The position numbers and the translations under genes were made by a program. Shown here piece by piece: positions 36,601 through 51,600 of a DNA stretch of 64,000 nt (its first letter is position 1; each line of letters opens with the position of its first letter). The stretch covers positions 44,735,491-44,799,490 of the forward strand of contig OX104130.1 in NCBI GenBank assembly GCA_944470555.2. The letters run 5' to 3'. The stretch comes from Heterobilharzia americana. Its lineage: Eukaryota > Platyhelminthes > Trematoda > Strigeidida > Schistosomatidae. The notes beneath the pieces are model-generated. The model made no database searches. It was not told the DNA's origin and saw only the letters and a list, made by a program, of their open reading frames with translations.

Positions 36601-39600
36601 ACTTTAATGTATCTTAAGAAGTTGCTTTTGCTTTTCTTGATCATTTTGTTATTCCTTATTTCTCTCCGTTCATGTCTACAGAGATTGCTGTATTATCTTG
36701 CCTGGTACAGTTCCTGGTGACCGTTTTATTGTGATTTTCTATTAAAATAGTAATTTAAGTGCATCTTATTATTTAGTCTTTGTGTTATTAACACTAAGTG
36801 TTCCTGCCTTTTTTTTTGGATATAAGTTCGAACTAATGGATTTGATGGAAGTGGTTATAACTTGTTTGACCTTAAATGCTTTTGTTGTAGGTTGTTCAAT
36901 GGCAGTTTTTGGATGAATATTTATTGAATTTAATTTTTTAAGTCACATCAGTATTAAATACTGAAACACCAGCACTTGACAAAAATAACATTAGAACATA
37001 AGGATTTCTTCAAAACTTCTATCTAGACCTTGTTTAACAAAGCTTGGAGTTTCATTTGAATTGGATTGAATTAGTGTAGTAACCTGCAAAGTTAAAGATC
37101 AGTATACAGACTTCTCTACAAAGCGTTACACCATTTCTCAAAACACTGATTTTAAAAGTTCTTTTTTCTCTAACAAAAGTGTTAACCTAAGAAGGTTGAT
37201 CGAAACTGCATGTAGTATTTCAACTAAATTGTTACTCACTTCTTCGGTGTAACTCAAGTTCGTAGACGAACGGAAGTTAAGCACTAAATCAGATCACGTC
37301 TGTTGCATACATAGGTGAATTCAAGTAGCCAGAAGTGAAACACAGATACGTTTAGACTTTTTGCTAAGTGCTGTTAATTATACTGTTTTCGTTGAACTCG
37401 TTAAAATAAACATATTTTTTGTTTCGGTATCATGATTGTTTTTCGATATCTACAAGTTTTAAAATGAAATAGCTTATTCATGTAAAAGTCTTCATGTCTA
37501 CAAGTAATCCTTTTTCCTCTATCTTTATGTTTAAACTTCATATTTCTAGAGATATTTTTAGCCTGGTTGATTATCGATTTTCCGGACATTCATTTATGGG
37601 ATACACTTAGTTATTATTTACACACCTCTATCATTTAATGCATTGATTAGATTTACATTTACTAATAGACGGTCTGATATATATTAGAAAAGCATAGTCC
37701 CAAGCAGAGAGAAGCATAACGTGTAATTATTGCGAATGTGTAAAATATATTTTGCTATATGTTGCCTTACAAAAAATAAGATATGTATTTTAGTTTCACT
37801 AAACTCCTTTTTCAACTTTTATCTTGTTCATACTTCTCTGACTAGCTTGCGCTCGGTAACGTTATATCTGCTTTGGGTGACAAATCGAAACGAGGTTGTC
37901 ATATTCCTTATCGTGACTCTAAATTGACACGCTTACTACAAGATTCTCTTGGCGGTAATTCTCGTACAATCATGATCGCTTGTGTTAGCCCATCTGATTG
38001 TGATTTCTTGGAAACTTTGAACACTCTAAAGTATGCAAACCGGGCTCGAAATATACGCAATCGTGTCACTATGAATCAGGATAAGACAAGTAAGCAATTG
38101 GCTACATTGCGCGCCCAATTAGCTGCTTTGGAAGAAGAATTAAATGACTACAGACAAGTCAGTTTTTAGTTTTTGTTACTTTTTAATGGTACGTGTTATA
38201 CATATATTGTTTGGGAGAATAATTTTTATTGACCTATTAGTTAGATGATCAGAAAACCAGCACCGAAATAGTTGGCGATTCATCATTATTAACATTCCTG
38301 ATTACTACTTGAATAAACTATTTTTAAGTAAATCCGGAGGTCACCTTAACAACTTCTGGGATAACCATTTACGGTTCTCTATTTTATCACAATTTAACGC
38401 AACCGAAATCTCGAAACGTGGTTCATTACTTCATCAGTTGCTAGAGTGGCCTTTGAAGTAATTCAAAACATAGCAGTGACTTCAAATGTCACCCTAACAA
38501 CTGCTAAAATAACCATTCAGTTTTCATGATTGCATTTGGGTTCTCAGTTTCTAATAGACAGAAGAACCCAGTTAGTTATCTCAGCAGTTGTTAGGGCTAC
38601 CTTTAAATTCACTCCTTTATTTTATTCTTATAAATGAAGCTGTGACTCATGGGTTTACGGAGATAACTTTCAACTAGTGAGTCATGGGTTTGAACCCAGC
38701 TCCAACAGCCGAGGTTTTGACAACCAGGTGATACCATTCGCCACCACACAATATATGTGGCTCATCGGTTACTACAGGAATGTTCACAAGGTTTCTGAGT
38801 GCATTTTGACTTCTACTTTTATAAAGTTGAATGTATCGTCTTTGTCCTCTTACCTACACCGTGACCAATAGATTGTCTTTCTAACTGTTTCAAGGCTATC
38901 CTGTTATTGGTTGACGGCACCTTGGATATATATATATATATCACCTTCTTAACGCCTCTCAAGATAGTGAAAGTCCTTTGCTTCAACCAGTCTTATTACG
39001 GTGAATTCGTGACTTTTGTAGCTATTGGTGTCTGAATATCGGTTAAGAACAAGTGATGGTGACATGTATTTAACCAGTTAGCAAAATATGACGTTGGATG
39101 AGTCCTAATTCGACAATCGATATAGGACCAGATAAAGGTGATGGAAACACTGACTGGTTTTTATGTGTCGACATCTCCCAACCGATATCTTCATGATGCT
39201 GTTGGCTGGTAGTATTATTACGGAGTTTGTTGGATCCAGATGGTAAGGAAGTTTTGGTATATGGTTCCAAAGGTACAAAAGTTTATCCAGGTTTCATTTC
39301 AACAAGCAAGATCAAACCTTAAAAGTCAAACTCTTATCAAATCTTGACCAAGGGGAGTTACATAAACATTTCAATTTGACCCTCGTAACAAAAATTTTGA
39401 TGCGTGGTCAGTATGAAAAACATCGCTGATTACTGAACGCTTGCTATAATAGCTTGAAATTAATGAGAATAGCGATATTCACACTGAAATCGTCATTGCC
39501 AACAGCAAATGTGAGAAATTTCAACTGGATTTACTAGCTGACGACTAATTCAAAAAGCTTATTTTCCTAATCTTCATGACATACACAATTACTCAGTCGT

Positions 39601-42600
39601 CCTAAACAAGACCTAAGACTGAATTTAAGAGACGTTGGTGAGGAGTATCGTCGCCTGACTGTCGTTCGACAAGATTCCTATTTAATACTAAGCAGCCGCA
39701 AGAGTGTCGCACCAATTCACGCATTGATGCAATATCCCCATCAACTGGTTCACCTTCTCATCGACCAAGCCACTTCACAGAAGAATCTCAACAGAGGTTT
39801 TCTATACCATATTGGCATTATTTGAAAAGTCTCTCGTTCAAGCAACATGTATGTCAATATTAGGACACATATACGCCGCTCTGGTCGGTATTCTTCCATG
39901 AACTCACCTACTTTCTTATCTTCTTTGCCAACTATACCCATGCCTAGCCCCAGCGTTGCTCACCTATTGGTTCCGTCAAAAACCTGTAATCTCTCCTTGT
40001 ATTCCAATCTCAGTGGTCATGTCTCAGTCATGTAATAGGACAGAGATGACTACAATGGAGTACACCTGTACTTCAGTAGGTGATTATTTTGTCAACACCA
40101 GAGATAACGTAATTTGGCAAGTGTATAACAGCTTTTCGAATCTGATCTGAGATTTCGTCATCAAGCAACGCAGCTGAACGAATGGAACTTTCGATGCATT
40201 CCACTACTTCACCCCTTATCCTTAAAATAAGAGACAATGCAAAGCAGTCTTGAAGTCTCATCTTACATTCGATAGGTGCAAAATATGTGTCATGCATGCT
40301 CAAATATCTGTTCATGGTGCCCAGAAGGCTTTGCAGTTTCCTACTTTTTACACCTACAGGGTTTTGCCAGCTATGTACGAAACTGTTAAGACTTTACGGT
40401 TGGTAATGCGGTTTCCAAGTGTACTTAATCTCTGTTGAAATATATATAGTTTGATTTCGATACTTTTATTCATTCAAATCAGTAGAAATGTCTCAGTCCT
40501 GGTTATTAAGGGTGGTGCGCTTCAATAAGTGTGATTCAGGTATGTTGTAGGTGGTGCAAACTATGCAGGATGTAAACTCTCAGGAACGTATCTGACAGTT
40601 GTACCCACCAATCAGTTATTGTCGACCCATCAGTGCCTATAACTGACTTTGCCTCATGCTTAATGGCCTACTCAGTTGCTCATCCACTCCCTTCTTAAGG
40701 TTACAGACTCAACTTTTTCGGAGCAGCTTTTCGTCTTTTATTGTTTGCCCAAATGAATAGTATCATCACAAACAGATTTTCAGTTTTACATGTTCAGATT
40801 TCTAAAACACTATCGTTTCCATTGATTTCTGTACTTGGAATTTTTTAGAACCAAAATAATTCCGAGGTAACTCATTGTTTTCGTGAAATTATTGTTCCTT
40901 TGTGTTGGTTGTGATTTTGTTTTGCATTTTAAGTCATTTTCATTTCTTTCATAGCTTTCCAAGCTATAAGATTTCTAGACCATGCTGATTTACATCATGT
41001 TCACTGCTGTTATCTTTTTGTTCAAGGGCAAAAGACTTGCCGGGAAGAATGGTTCTGCAAATTCGAGTGATTTGTCACATGAAATTAACATGTTGCAGTC
41101 TGAAAACGATAAGCTTCGTCTTCGTGTCAAAGCACTAGCCGTTACTGTAGACACTTTAAAAGTAAGCTCATTAAGAGTGCTTTAAGATTATCGTTTACTT
41201 TGGTTACACTTTTGTTCATTTTGTATGCTTACATGTATTTCAGCTGTCAGTTCCGGTGCGTCACTTTTCTCTGTTTTATTCGGATTTGGATTTCGCCAAC
41301 AATGATGATTTGTGTCCAATGTCTTGTCGCACAAACTCGAAGATCTACAGGCGAAAACCAACAAATTGGCAGAACAGGCGATGTAGCGAAGGAAGATGGA
41401 ACTCCCTTCAGATGAACATGGAGAAGACGGAGGTGATGAAGATACCCAACCAACAACAACAACAACAACAACAATTTGAAGGAAGTTGTTGCTTTCACCT
41501 ACCTGTCTAAGCAGCAGCGTTCCAACTACAGGCGGTTGCGGTGGCACAGATGAGGATGTCAAAGTCAGGATCGGAAAAGCAAGACAGGCCTTCAATAATG
41601 TGAAATCAGTGTGGAGATCTACTACACTGCACTTCACTTCACTCAGCATAAAGCGTGAACAAGATCCGGATTTTCAACACCAACATCAAGTCAGTGCTTC
41701 TATGTGATGGTTGAGAGACTTGGCGCGTCACGGAAAGCACTTCCAACAAACAACAGACATTCATCAACAACTGCCGCCTACACTCACTCGATATTGAAGG
41801 TCAGATTAGATGGTCAGAATAATAAGAATAAGCAACAAGGAACTCTGGCAACGAACCAACGAAGCAAGAACCTATCACTTAACAAATATGCACTGTAAGA
41901 AATTGGAGATGAATCGGATTGGGCATACACTGAGAAGGCCGATTGGGGACATGACGCGCCAGGCCAGGCCCTCGAGTAGAACAGAAAGGGGAAACAACGA
42001 GTTGGGCGTCCCAGCTGAGGGTGACATGGAAGAGATCACGTGAGGAAGAAATGAGAGCTTGTGGGCAGTCGTGGTAGCAGGTTCGAAAGACTGCGGAGAA
42101 GAGAGTGCAATGAAGGCTTGCTACTGTAGCCCTATTTTTCACTAGGAACCCAAGGGAAAAAAATTATGATACTCTTCATATCAGTTAACTATCAGCTTAC
42201 AAGTAATGTAGATGAGTCATAAAGTACGATAAGGACTGTTTCACTTCAGATTATTTTTCTCGTAATTGTTAGTAAGTCCCAAAATATAAAGTGCGTTTTT
42301 GTAAATGCACTGAAACATTAAAATCAGGCGCTTCGCAGATGCAAATACTATAAATCGGTATCAGTCAAAATCCATACGTTAACTGGTGTCCATAAGGCAT
42401 ACTCATCATCTCTATTTTTAACTAACTTTTTAATAGCCGTTCTCACAAAAGTTCCTTTCCTCATCAGAGTGTTGAGGGATTGATCACAACTCAGGAGACT
42501 CCTTAGTAGACTCATGGTACGAAGTTGATAGAACGTATTGAACCAACAGACTGATAATTCGAATAGACTTCTGAACATTTAAGGGACAATTCGAGTATGT

Positions 42601-45600
42601 TTTGAATGCGTTTCCCACCACCCCAAATGCCGATTTTCGCTTCACGGTTGATTTGCGTCAACACCTCGTTCAGTAAATAATAGAGAGCAAGCTACTTATG
42701 TGCACTGACCACTTCAGTTACTTGGGAGTCGGACAAGCCCTGGCAGGTCAGTGACCAACGAAATATTTACACCGACAATCAAAGGCTTATTTGGCCTTCA
42801 CCAACTCACACTGCTTATTGGTTCCCCATGAAATCCCACTGTCTGTTAAGAGTCGAGTACAATGCACAACAGTTTGCTCTGTTCTACTATGTGGCTGTGG
42901 TGAGACATGATTAGTAAAGGTGAAGAACATGAAAAGCCTGAAGGTTTGTCGTGGAACCATTAAGTCAGTAAAGCAGAAGTCAGACATAGAGTTTTAAGCA
43001 GAAAAAAAGTCCGTTGATGAGAATGTCAACCTTTATTAGCCCAGGTGACTCCAACAGGTGTTACACATTCCCGGTCACTTTCTGCATCTCCACTTAATGT
43101 TAGCTGAAAAAAGGTTAGAGGTAGCCAGACTAATATGTGATATTAATCCTGAATTCTTTCACTGTTGATGTGCGTCATGTTGGGAAATGTAGATTCCCCA
43201 GTTGGGGGTCCGCGTGACCGGTGAAACCAATGGTTGCAGACTTTAGGTAGCATGACTCAATAGATTTCAATGGCGTAGATGTATCCATATATCATCTTTA
43301 TCGTCATACTGAGCTTCAATATTTCCTCGTTGTCTTTCGTTTTCTTATCATCCATATCTTCTTACCGCCACTCACTTTTTTCGTTCTCTGTCATTCATCG
43401 TGTTATGCTTTAGCTTATTGATGCGTAGTTACGCAAACCATCACTCAATAATGTCGGGTCCTCCGTTGATACTGACTGACTGAATGTAAAGAAAAACTCA
43501 TTATTTGAATACCATTGTTTCACTTAGTTGCCTGTATGATTTAAACACATTTGGCTATTTTCTTCACCCTTCAAAACACTTACGAATCTTCCTTTTATTC
43601 CCTTTTGTTCCTAGATTCGTTCGTATATTGATCTACATTTTACCATTTACTTCTTCAGGTAAGAAATGCACAGCTTCTTGCAGATCAGGAGACATGTTCC
43701 TGGGCAAAATTGAAGTCTCAGGTAATGGGAGCAACACAGATTGATACATTCAATAATCAGAATAATAAAACAGAGCAGGACAGGTCACCACGGAGTTTGA
43801 TTTCTGCAGATGCCGAAGATTTTCGTCATCTTGTTGAGAAGTATACGGTTGAGGTAGAAGAGTTACGGTAAGTTTTTTGAATTGTTTTTATTCACAGCTT
43901 TACCTTATCTCATATTTTTCTGTGATTTGATTAGATGAAAAATCTTCCAAGTTTCCATTTCTCCGATTCCTTTATCGATTTTATCACTGCCATTTATTTG
44001 TTTACGTGGAATTTAATAACTAGTTTAGTCAAAATGTTTTAGGTATTCTTGTTTCGAAAGTACTTCGGTGGTAGATCATTTCGCGAATATATTATTAACT
44101 CACATCCAGTTATGTTTGACATTAGTTGTGTTAGTTTTTACTGATTTCTCTTACTTTACGTATATTTTTAGCACTAAACTGGTTGAAGCCGAAGCACTGG
44201 TGGAATTCAGTCAGCGCCCATACACTCATGCCTCACCAGCTCAGACTGGTCGTTTATTGGAACATTCGTTTACAACCAACTCTAATTTTTCAAAAGCGGA
44301 CTCAATTTTTACACCTAATCGAGTTGCTTTGACAAACAGTGAATTTCCAGATGTTGACTCCAGTATGTTGGCTGCTGCCGAGGCCGGTTTATCTTCAGCT
44401 GGCTCATACTTCAGTAGCGGAGTACGTATGGATGGGGATACAGTCGAATCCACCCTCGATTATTCTCACAAACTTCGTAAGCGTCGACGCAAAAAGAGAC
44501 AAATTACTAGTGCCCAAAGTGAAGAACGCAAACCTCTCAAGTCAAAGAGTGAGTATTACTTTCCATTATATTTTATACCCCATGTAAAGTGCTGGGGTAG
44601 TTTTCCAGTAGCCTGGGCTCGAGTTTTAAACATAATGTAGTCGGTTTAAACCTTTCGTAACTAGTGAATACTGTTGTATCTTTTCCTAATAATTAAGAGT
44701 CACTCAGCAGTTACTCTGTTTTACATTTTCACTGATCTGAACTTTCATTTCTAAACCTAGTAAATCTCAAAATTTATCTAGGCGTAAAAAATGATTTTAA
44801 ACTAGAAATATCTCCACTCACTTTAAATATTAGATTTTTGAGGCTGTTTGTTCTTTATATGAAAAGGGAGCTTACGATACTACCTGGCTGTCCAAGCCGA
44901 ATTAACCGGAGTGGGAATCAAACCCCGAGACCTATTGCTTGAAATTCGAGTCCCCAGCATCTGCATCTATAGTAAATTTCGTCAAAACAGTCAGAGAATT
45001 TAGTTAGTTCAGATTATTTGAATTGTACTATCTTGGTGAAATATACGTTTGCGCTCTGAGTCGTTACAGTGTTGTGTTTTTCTGCATACAAATAGTTCAT
45101 GTCACTCGTGTATTCATTGTCACAGAACAGTAGATTTGCATCTGTTATTTGGTCATTAAAGTAATGTGCCTAGTTGAACATCATAAATTGTATCTTGATC
45201 CTGCTTCCTCATTTTTTCTTTTAGTCACCAATGTTGATACGTTTTCTGATGTAGAAAATTCTAAAAGTTTTAGTTCTCAAAGGAGAAGGTTTCGAACATT
45301 TCTCCCCAGTAATGCAGATGGAGCCACAGTTGAAGCGCTTGATGAGGAGGAGGATCGTGAAAATGAAATGATTGAAACAGAAATCATTTCTATAGCGGTA
45401 AGTATCTATCAGTTTCTGACAGATCGAATAAAATGTTACACGTTTTTCCCGCTAACCTCTGCATTATATGTCTATTTATCATGTCGCCAATGAATGCTTT
45501 GTTGGGACGTATGCTTTTCGAAAGATTTCGCCCTGAAGACTTCGTTAACTAATCATCTCATACATTGATATAAAACTACGACTTGGGTGCTGTGGTAGAT

Positions 45601-48600
45601 TATCATTGCCTAATATACCTTATTAGATGTTGCCCAGTGTGATACATCTGACAAATAAATTGTAAAGAAATTAAAACGCCTATATTACTTTCTAGGAGAA
45701 CCTACTACCACAAAACATTTAACCTGGAAATAAACATACTTTTTTCTATGTTGTCAGTTGATGTAAGTTTACTGTGAACGCCAATGATATATATATATAT
45801 ATATATATATTCGTATGACTGGGAGTTTACAGTCATAGAATTTGTTTTACTAATATTAGATGGTGCAGTCGTGGACCAGGAGTACTTACCGAAAAGTAAC
45901 AACGTAATTGGTTTTAGAATTTCACGAAGACAGTAACTGCTTGTCAACGTGCTTGAATATATTTTGGATCATGGAAGTGAAATTTAAGCCGTTGTTTGTA
46001 AATAACCCTTCGAAAGTGTGTTCCGTGTTATTTCTGAATGGAATTAGTTTGATTTACAAATGTCGTATTATTTTCATGTTGTTCTCTCATGACTTACTCT
46101 GCATTAATAATCAAATTGATCTGTGGCCCATTGGTGTGGGGAAATAACTGTTAACCAAGTGGGTCACGGATTCAAGCCTCTCCTCCACCTACTAAGGCTT
46201 GGAAGTCAGGTAGTATCAACAGCCCTCACACGATAGGTGTGGCTCTTTGCCTACTGCATGAATGTGCACACGGTTGTTGAGTTCATTTCGTTTTTTCCCG
46301 TATTTCCATTAACATTAGATTGTATTCTAAGTTGCAGCAGCATTTTATTTGTTTCTTCGTCTATAATTTAATTTATGGTTAAAATGTATATTTTTCTTGC
46401 TTTGACTTCACCTCCAGAATTGATTTCCTTGTTTTCAGAATGACAATGGAAATTTGGGAGATGAAACCCTCACAGGTAATGCAAGCGCCTCTAGCAGTGA
46501 TTCAAAGTATAGACAGAATAAGATCAATGATGCATCAGAATTGAATGGTTCAAATTCAGATAGTGATTCGGAGGGTAAGATATTTCCACAATGATTTCCA
46601 TGTGCTTTTCTCTTGCAGTACAATATTTGACACTTCTGATTGCGAAGAACGTTTGTATGCCTAATTTTAACCTCAATAGTCAACCCCATGCATTAGTCAA
46701 TCAAATCAGTAGTTTGAGTAGGTTATCATGTGTGGGTTTTTTTCCTAGGGTTTCATAGAATCTACATTTTGATGGACGCAAGAGTTGTTTTTGAGGGAAA
46801 ATTTGCTGTTACTGAGGTCCAGTGGTGTGTAGTATCGGTATAGAGTAGTGTCAATTTCCCAATTTCGGTAAAGAGAGTCTATTTGGCAGTCATTCTCGAA
46901 GCTGTGAAATCGAAAACATATATGCAATTGTTTTCTTTAATCCATTGAATGCGTTTGATGTCTACACTAATTTTTGATCAGAAAATATGGTGACAAACGA
47001 ACATATCGAAGAAAGACAGTTGTATATATTTGGAGTTGTACAGCTCCTAGGATGTAATTTCCTAGAAAAACGTTCTTTCTTTCTTACTTCTTGGTGAGGA
47101 TTTTCAGTACATTGTGAAATCTTATTTGAAACGTACATTTTCACCAGATAATGATCCACGTGAAATAATGTAGTAACATTATGCAGGAATAAAAAGATAA
47201 AGGGTTAGGAAACTAGTCTTGACAAAGTAGCAGTTCTACAATGTACATTCGGAAGTTTTATACTACCTGTATAGTGCTTTTCAGTAATTGGCGAAAGAAG
47301 AAATTATAGCATACTCTCTACTAATTTTTATTCTGGGCCGTATATGATAAACCTCTCAATGATTAGTTCTGCTCGGCTAAAGGGTAAGCTGAGGTATTCA
47401 TTGCTAAACTGCAAAAAAACAAAGAGCTTATATTATCTAATTCACCTAGTGCCTAAAATCAAAGTTGTTCAGTAAATAGGAATTCACTAACTGCCAGTGA
47501 TTCCTTCAAATCCTCTCAAACCCTAAAATTTTCCAAGTATTTAGGAATCTGCAGACATCGGGATAACCTAAAAGTGTGATTGTTTTCTCAGAGGGTATCA
47601 TTTGATCATCACTTTATTCAAACATTTTATTGCATATCCATTTCAGTATCTGAATAATACCTTATTCTTCGTAGACATGGCCCAACCAATAACCGAGCCA
47701 GCATGTTTGTTGTTACTGAATTAGGCATATTTCTCAGATAGGTACTTGTCAGTTTTGCTTGTGAGTTTTTTATGGAATTCGGTGCTTAAACGTCCCTCAA
47801 TTAACTTTGTTCACCAACAAATAGTTTCGTTATTATTCTGTTGATATACTTTTGTTTAATAGATACCGATGAAAATAATATCTTGTTAGGAAATATGAGT
47901 GATCACACAATTGATGATAAATCTTCGTGCAGATTGAAAGAAGCTCGATTACATCAGAGTTTAGCCCACGTATCTTCTGAAATTGATTCTAAACAAAGGT
48001 TGATTGCTGAGTTGCAGGCTAAAGCTGCTGAACTTGATCATCTGAAAAATCATTATGAACGCCAAATGGCAAATCTTCAATGGCGGATAAAGGAAACAGA
48101 GCATGAAAGAGATTCTGTAATTGCTAATCTAGGTCAAGTTGAACACACAGGTGAAGAGCGTTTAAAGCGTACTCGGGAGGATTTTGAAAAGAAATTATCG
48201 GCATTACAGGTACGTTCGTCTTTTCTCGTTTGATTTTCAATGTTCTTTTTTCGGAGAAAAACTTATTTTAATTAAGTGCATAATCTCTGAACTGATTGTA
48301 CTACTTAGTTTTATTTTTTCGAATTCAATAGGAGGAAGTTTCACAACTGCATTTGTCTCGCCAAGAACAAATTCGGCTAGAACGACAACAAGCTAAAAAA
48401 AATGGTGAGTTACATCAGTTACGGCAAGAACTGGAAGAACTACGTCGTTACAAAATCACTTTAACCAAGCGTTTAAGAGAAGAGACGCAACGTACACGTC
48501 AGTTAGAGGCTTTGTCAGCTAGGCGTGTTATGGAATTAAAAAAAATCAAATCTCAAGCTGATCATCAAATAAAAACTCTGGAAGCAGCTCACTCGGCTAA

Positions 48601-51600
48601 AGATCGTGCTTTGCAACAAAAACAAGCTGAGGTAATCATATCCTGTAAAGTGTTATTAGTAAACCTTTTTTCGTAAATTAGCATTGTTTCTCATACTTTT
48701 ATTTATCAATGCTCGCTGATATCAATTTTCTAGTTCTTAATTTTTGTGAATCAGCTTCCATGTTATTTCATTATAAACTCTTTTGAATTATGACTAGAAC
48801 GGAGTCTGCCATGGTATTTTGCAAAATTGCATCAGCTGCCTTGACATTTGCGAGTAAATGCCTTAAGAAGCAGCTGCAGATCTGAACTATTATTGAGGTA
48901 TCGTCACGACTTCGGTCGCTAGCGACAGCCTGATAACCTCTGAATGAATAGGATTTTTGTTTTAACTGTTAGGGATTTTAGTTGGATTATAGGAATAAGA
49001 CGACTCACTTCAAACTAATCTCGGTAGCAACAGTGACAATTAGTATTCACTAAGTAAGTGCACTCTTCATTTTTATTCGAATGTACCTCGAAGATAACTC
49101 CACCTTGAAATTCTCCAAGGTAGATTTCCTGCTTGGATATCTGTAAATGTGTTAGCAACAGGCATCACCTTTAGTAGATAGGCTAGTAATGCTCAGTTGT
49201 ACACATTTCTTTAGCGAAAACATACGTTTTTAGCCAATTTCCTTTAGCAGTAATTCGCATTCATTATAAACTCGATATTTGGATGTCAAATAACTAAATA
49301 CATTGCCAAAATTACCTCAACAATTCAGTTGGTCCCAAGCCCGATTCATTTGTGATAGAGGAAACTTCAGCACGTAAAGAGAAAACTTAACGAGTAGTTT
49401 TCAACCCCCTGTACCCACTTGAATACAATATTTCTATCTATAAACCGTCTGACGATATAATCTGCATTCGCTTGTTTAAGTATGAAGACGTAAAAGTTTA
49501 GTACCTAGACGGCACAACCGCTAGCATAAAACAGTAATGTCATTTATCATTCAGTGGAACATTATGGAAGTGCATTCATGTGCAGAAATTGTAAGGATAA
49601 ATATTCCATCATTTAACTCATTGTTTTTACTTACTGTTTGCATTTTGGATGTTTTAAATTCAACTTTTTGGTTTTCCTCTTCTATCTCAAATTTAGCTGT
49701 TCGGTGTTTATAACATAAGATGTAAAGTATGATGCATAGTCGAATGATTATTGACTAAATGTTTATTCTATTCATTTAGTTTTACCTGCATAATGAAGTA
49801 AACAGTAAATATTGACTCAGATATGTGGATTAACTGATCATGTCAATGGAGACCTTAATCTTTTTTGATCACATAATCGATATTTGATGTGTTTTTATTT
49901 ATTATTATTATCATTTGTCCCTTCGGTTCCAGTGGGACATAGGGCCTCAGTAGCACGTCGCCATTTCACTCTCTTCTCTACAGTCTTCTTCTTTAACCTA
50001 GCTTCATGACTGCCCAGAAGCTTTCATTTCTTCCTCACACGATCTCTTCCATGCCACCCTCGGACTCCCAACTTGTCGTTTCCTCTTTGGGTTCCACTCG
50101 AGAACCTAGCGCGTGATGTCCCCCAATGGTCTTCTCAGTGTATGCCCAATCCAATCCATCTCCAATTTCTGCATATTTGTTGGGTGATAGGTTCGTAGTT
50201 CGTTGCCAACCAGCCAAAGTTCATAGTTGCTTATTCTTATTATTCTGGCCAGCTGATCTCATTCTCAGTATCGAGTGAGCGTAGGCGGCAGCTGTTGATT
50301 TATGCCTGAAGTTCGTTGGAAATACTTCTGGTGACACGCCAAGTCTCTCAACCATCACATAGAAGCACTGACTTGATGTGGGTGTTGAAAATCTGGATCT
50401 TGTTCACGCTTTATGCTGAGTGAAGTGAAGTGCAGTGTAGTAGATCTCCACACTGATTTCACATTATTGAAGGCCTGTCTTGCTTTTCCGATCCTGACTG
50501 ACATCCTCATCTGTCAATCGGTGGGGTTGTGAACCCTTGCCTACCTAAAAGTCCAATGTTGCCCGAAATTAGACCACGATACACGAAACCTAAGGTAGTC
50601 AGATCATAATATGGGATCAATCCGTGAAGCTGTTGATTATTGGTCTAATTCGTAGAGTAGTGTAGGCTGCCTCTTTGACAATCTCGCAATGATCGGAATC
50701 GACGGTTGGAGATTTTCGATTATCTGACTGGGAATCTGTCACAATTTCATAAAGTATGCGCTTGTCATCGAGATTTCGAGCATTTTTATTCACCTCCATT
50801 TATTTGTTTATTTAGTTTGCTTGAAGTTATGCACTTTTATCTGCTTTGATGTCGTTTTGCTAATCTCTACTTCTTTTTCTGATGCGAGTTAAGTGTGGCA
50901 ACTTTAAGTGATGTACTTCTGCGCCAGGTTCTAAGTTGATCTATCTGTTTCAACTGGAATAATTCAGCGTCGATTTGTATTGTATATAAAATTGTATTTA
51001 TTATTTATTTATTTTTCTTTTGGATTCCTAATTGTAACATAGAGCTTCAGTAGCACACCTCCTCTGCAGTCTCTTGGACCTGCTACCACGACTGCCCACA
51101 AGCTCTCATTTCTTCCTCACGTGATCTCCTCCTTGTCACCCTCGTCTTGGACCCCCAACTCGTCGTTTTCCACATCGATTCCACTCGTGGGTCTGGCCTG
51201 GCGCGTCATGTCCCCAATCGGCCTTCTCAGTGTATGCCCAATCCGATTCATCTCCAATTTCTTACAGTGCATATTTGTTAAGTGATAGGTTCTTGCTTCG
51301 TTGGTTCGTTGCCAGAGTTCCTTGTTGCTTATTCTTATTATTCTGACCATCTAATCTGACCTTCAATATCGAGTGAGTGTAGGCGGCAGTTGTTGATGAA
51401 TGTCTGTTGTTTGTTGGAAGTGCTTTCCGTGACGCGCCAAGTCTCTCAACCATCACATAGAAGCACTGACTTGATGTTGGTGTTGAAAATCCGGATCTTG
51501 TTCACGCTTTATGCTGAGTGAAGTGAAGTGCAGTGTAGTAGATCTCCACACTGATTTCACATTATTGAAGGCCTGTCTTGCTTTTCCGATCCTGACTTTG

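Larger units (their letters stand above)
30758..37845 (+). other. Kinesin intron 8 (7.1 kb)
   Basis: Filled from 30925 to about 35650 by LINE pieces in both directions. Nothing recognised in 35651-37845, which is AT-rich. Confidence 0.75.
38158..41026 (+). other. Kinesin intron 9 (2.9 kb)
   Basis: Contains a SINE (38636-38800) and a LINE remnant (39750-40300 minus). The rest has no recognisable content. Confidence 0.75.
41162..43658 (+). other. Kinesin intron 10 (2.5 kb)
   Basis: Contains an RTE fragment (41258-42145 plus) and a LINE-A fragment (42640-43490 plus). 42146-42639 shows nothing recognisable. Confidence 0.75.
43868..47862 (+). other. Kinesin introns 11-14
   Basis: Four introns of 304, 676, 1041 and 1288 bases between exons 11 and 15. 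They contain a minus-strand SINE remnant (44875-44965), a TA run (45787-45810) and a SINE (46125-46335). Otherwise nothing is recognised. Confidence 0.7.

Noticed and set aside
37255..37310. 5S rRNA-like GGAAGTTAAGCA
   Set aside because: Only about 12 bases agree; the rest of a 5S gene is absent.
41188..41649. 153-codon minus-strand frame with a Val run
   Set aside because: Antisense to the RTE RT coding tail; the Val run is the antisense of the CAA tract. The same frame appears at 51511 and 62656 because the repeat is repeated.
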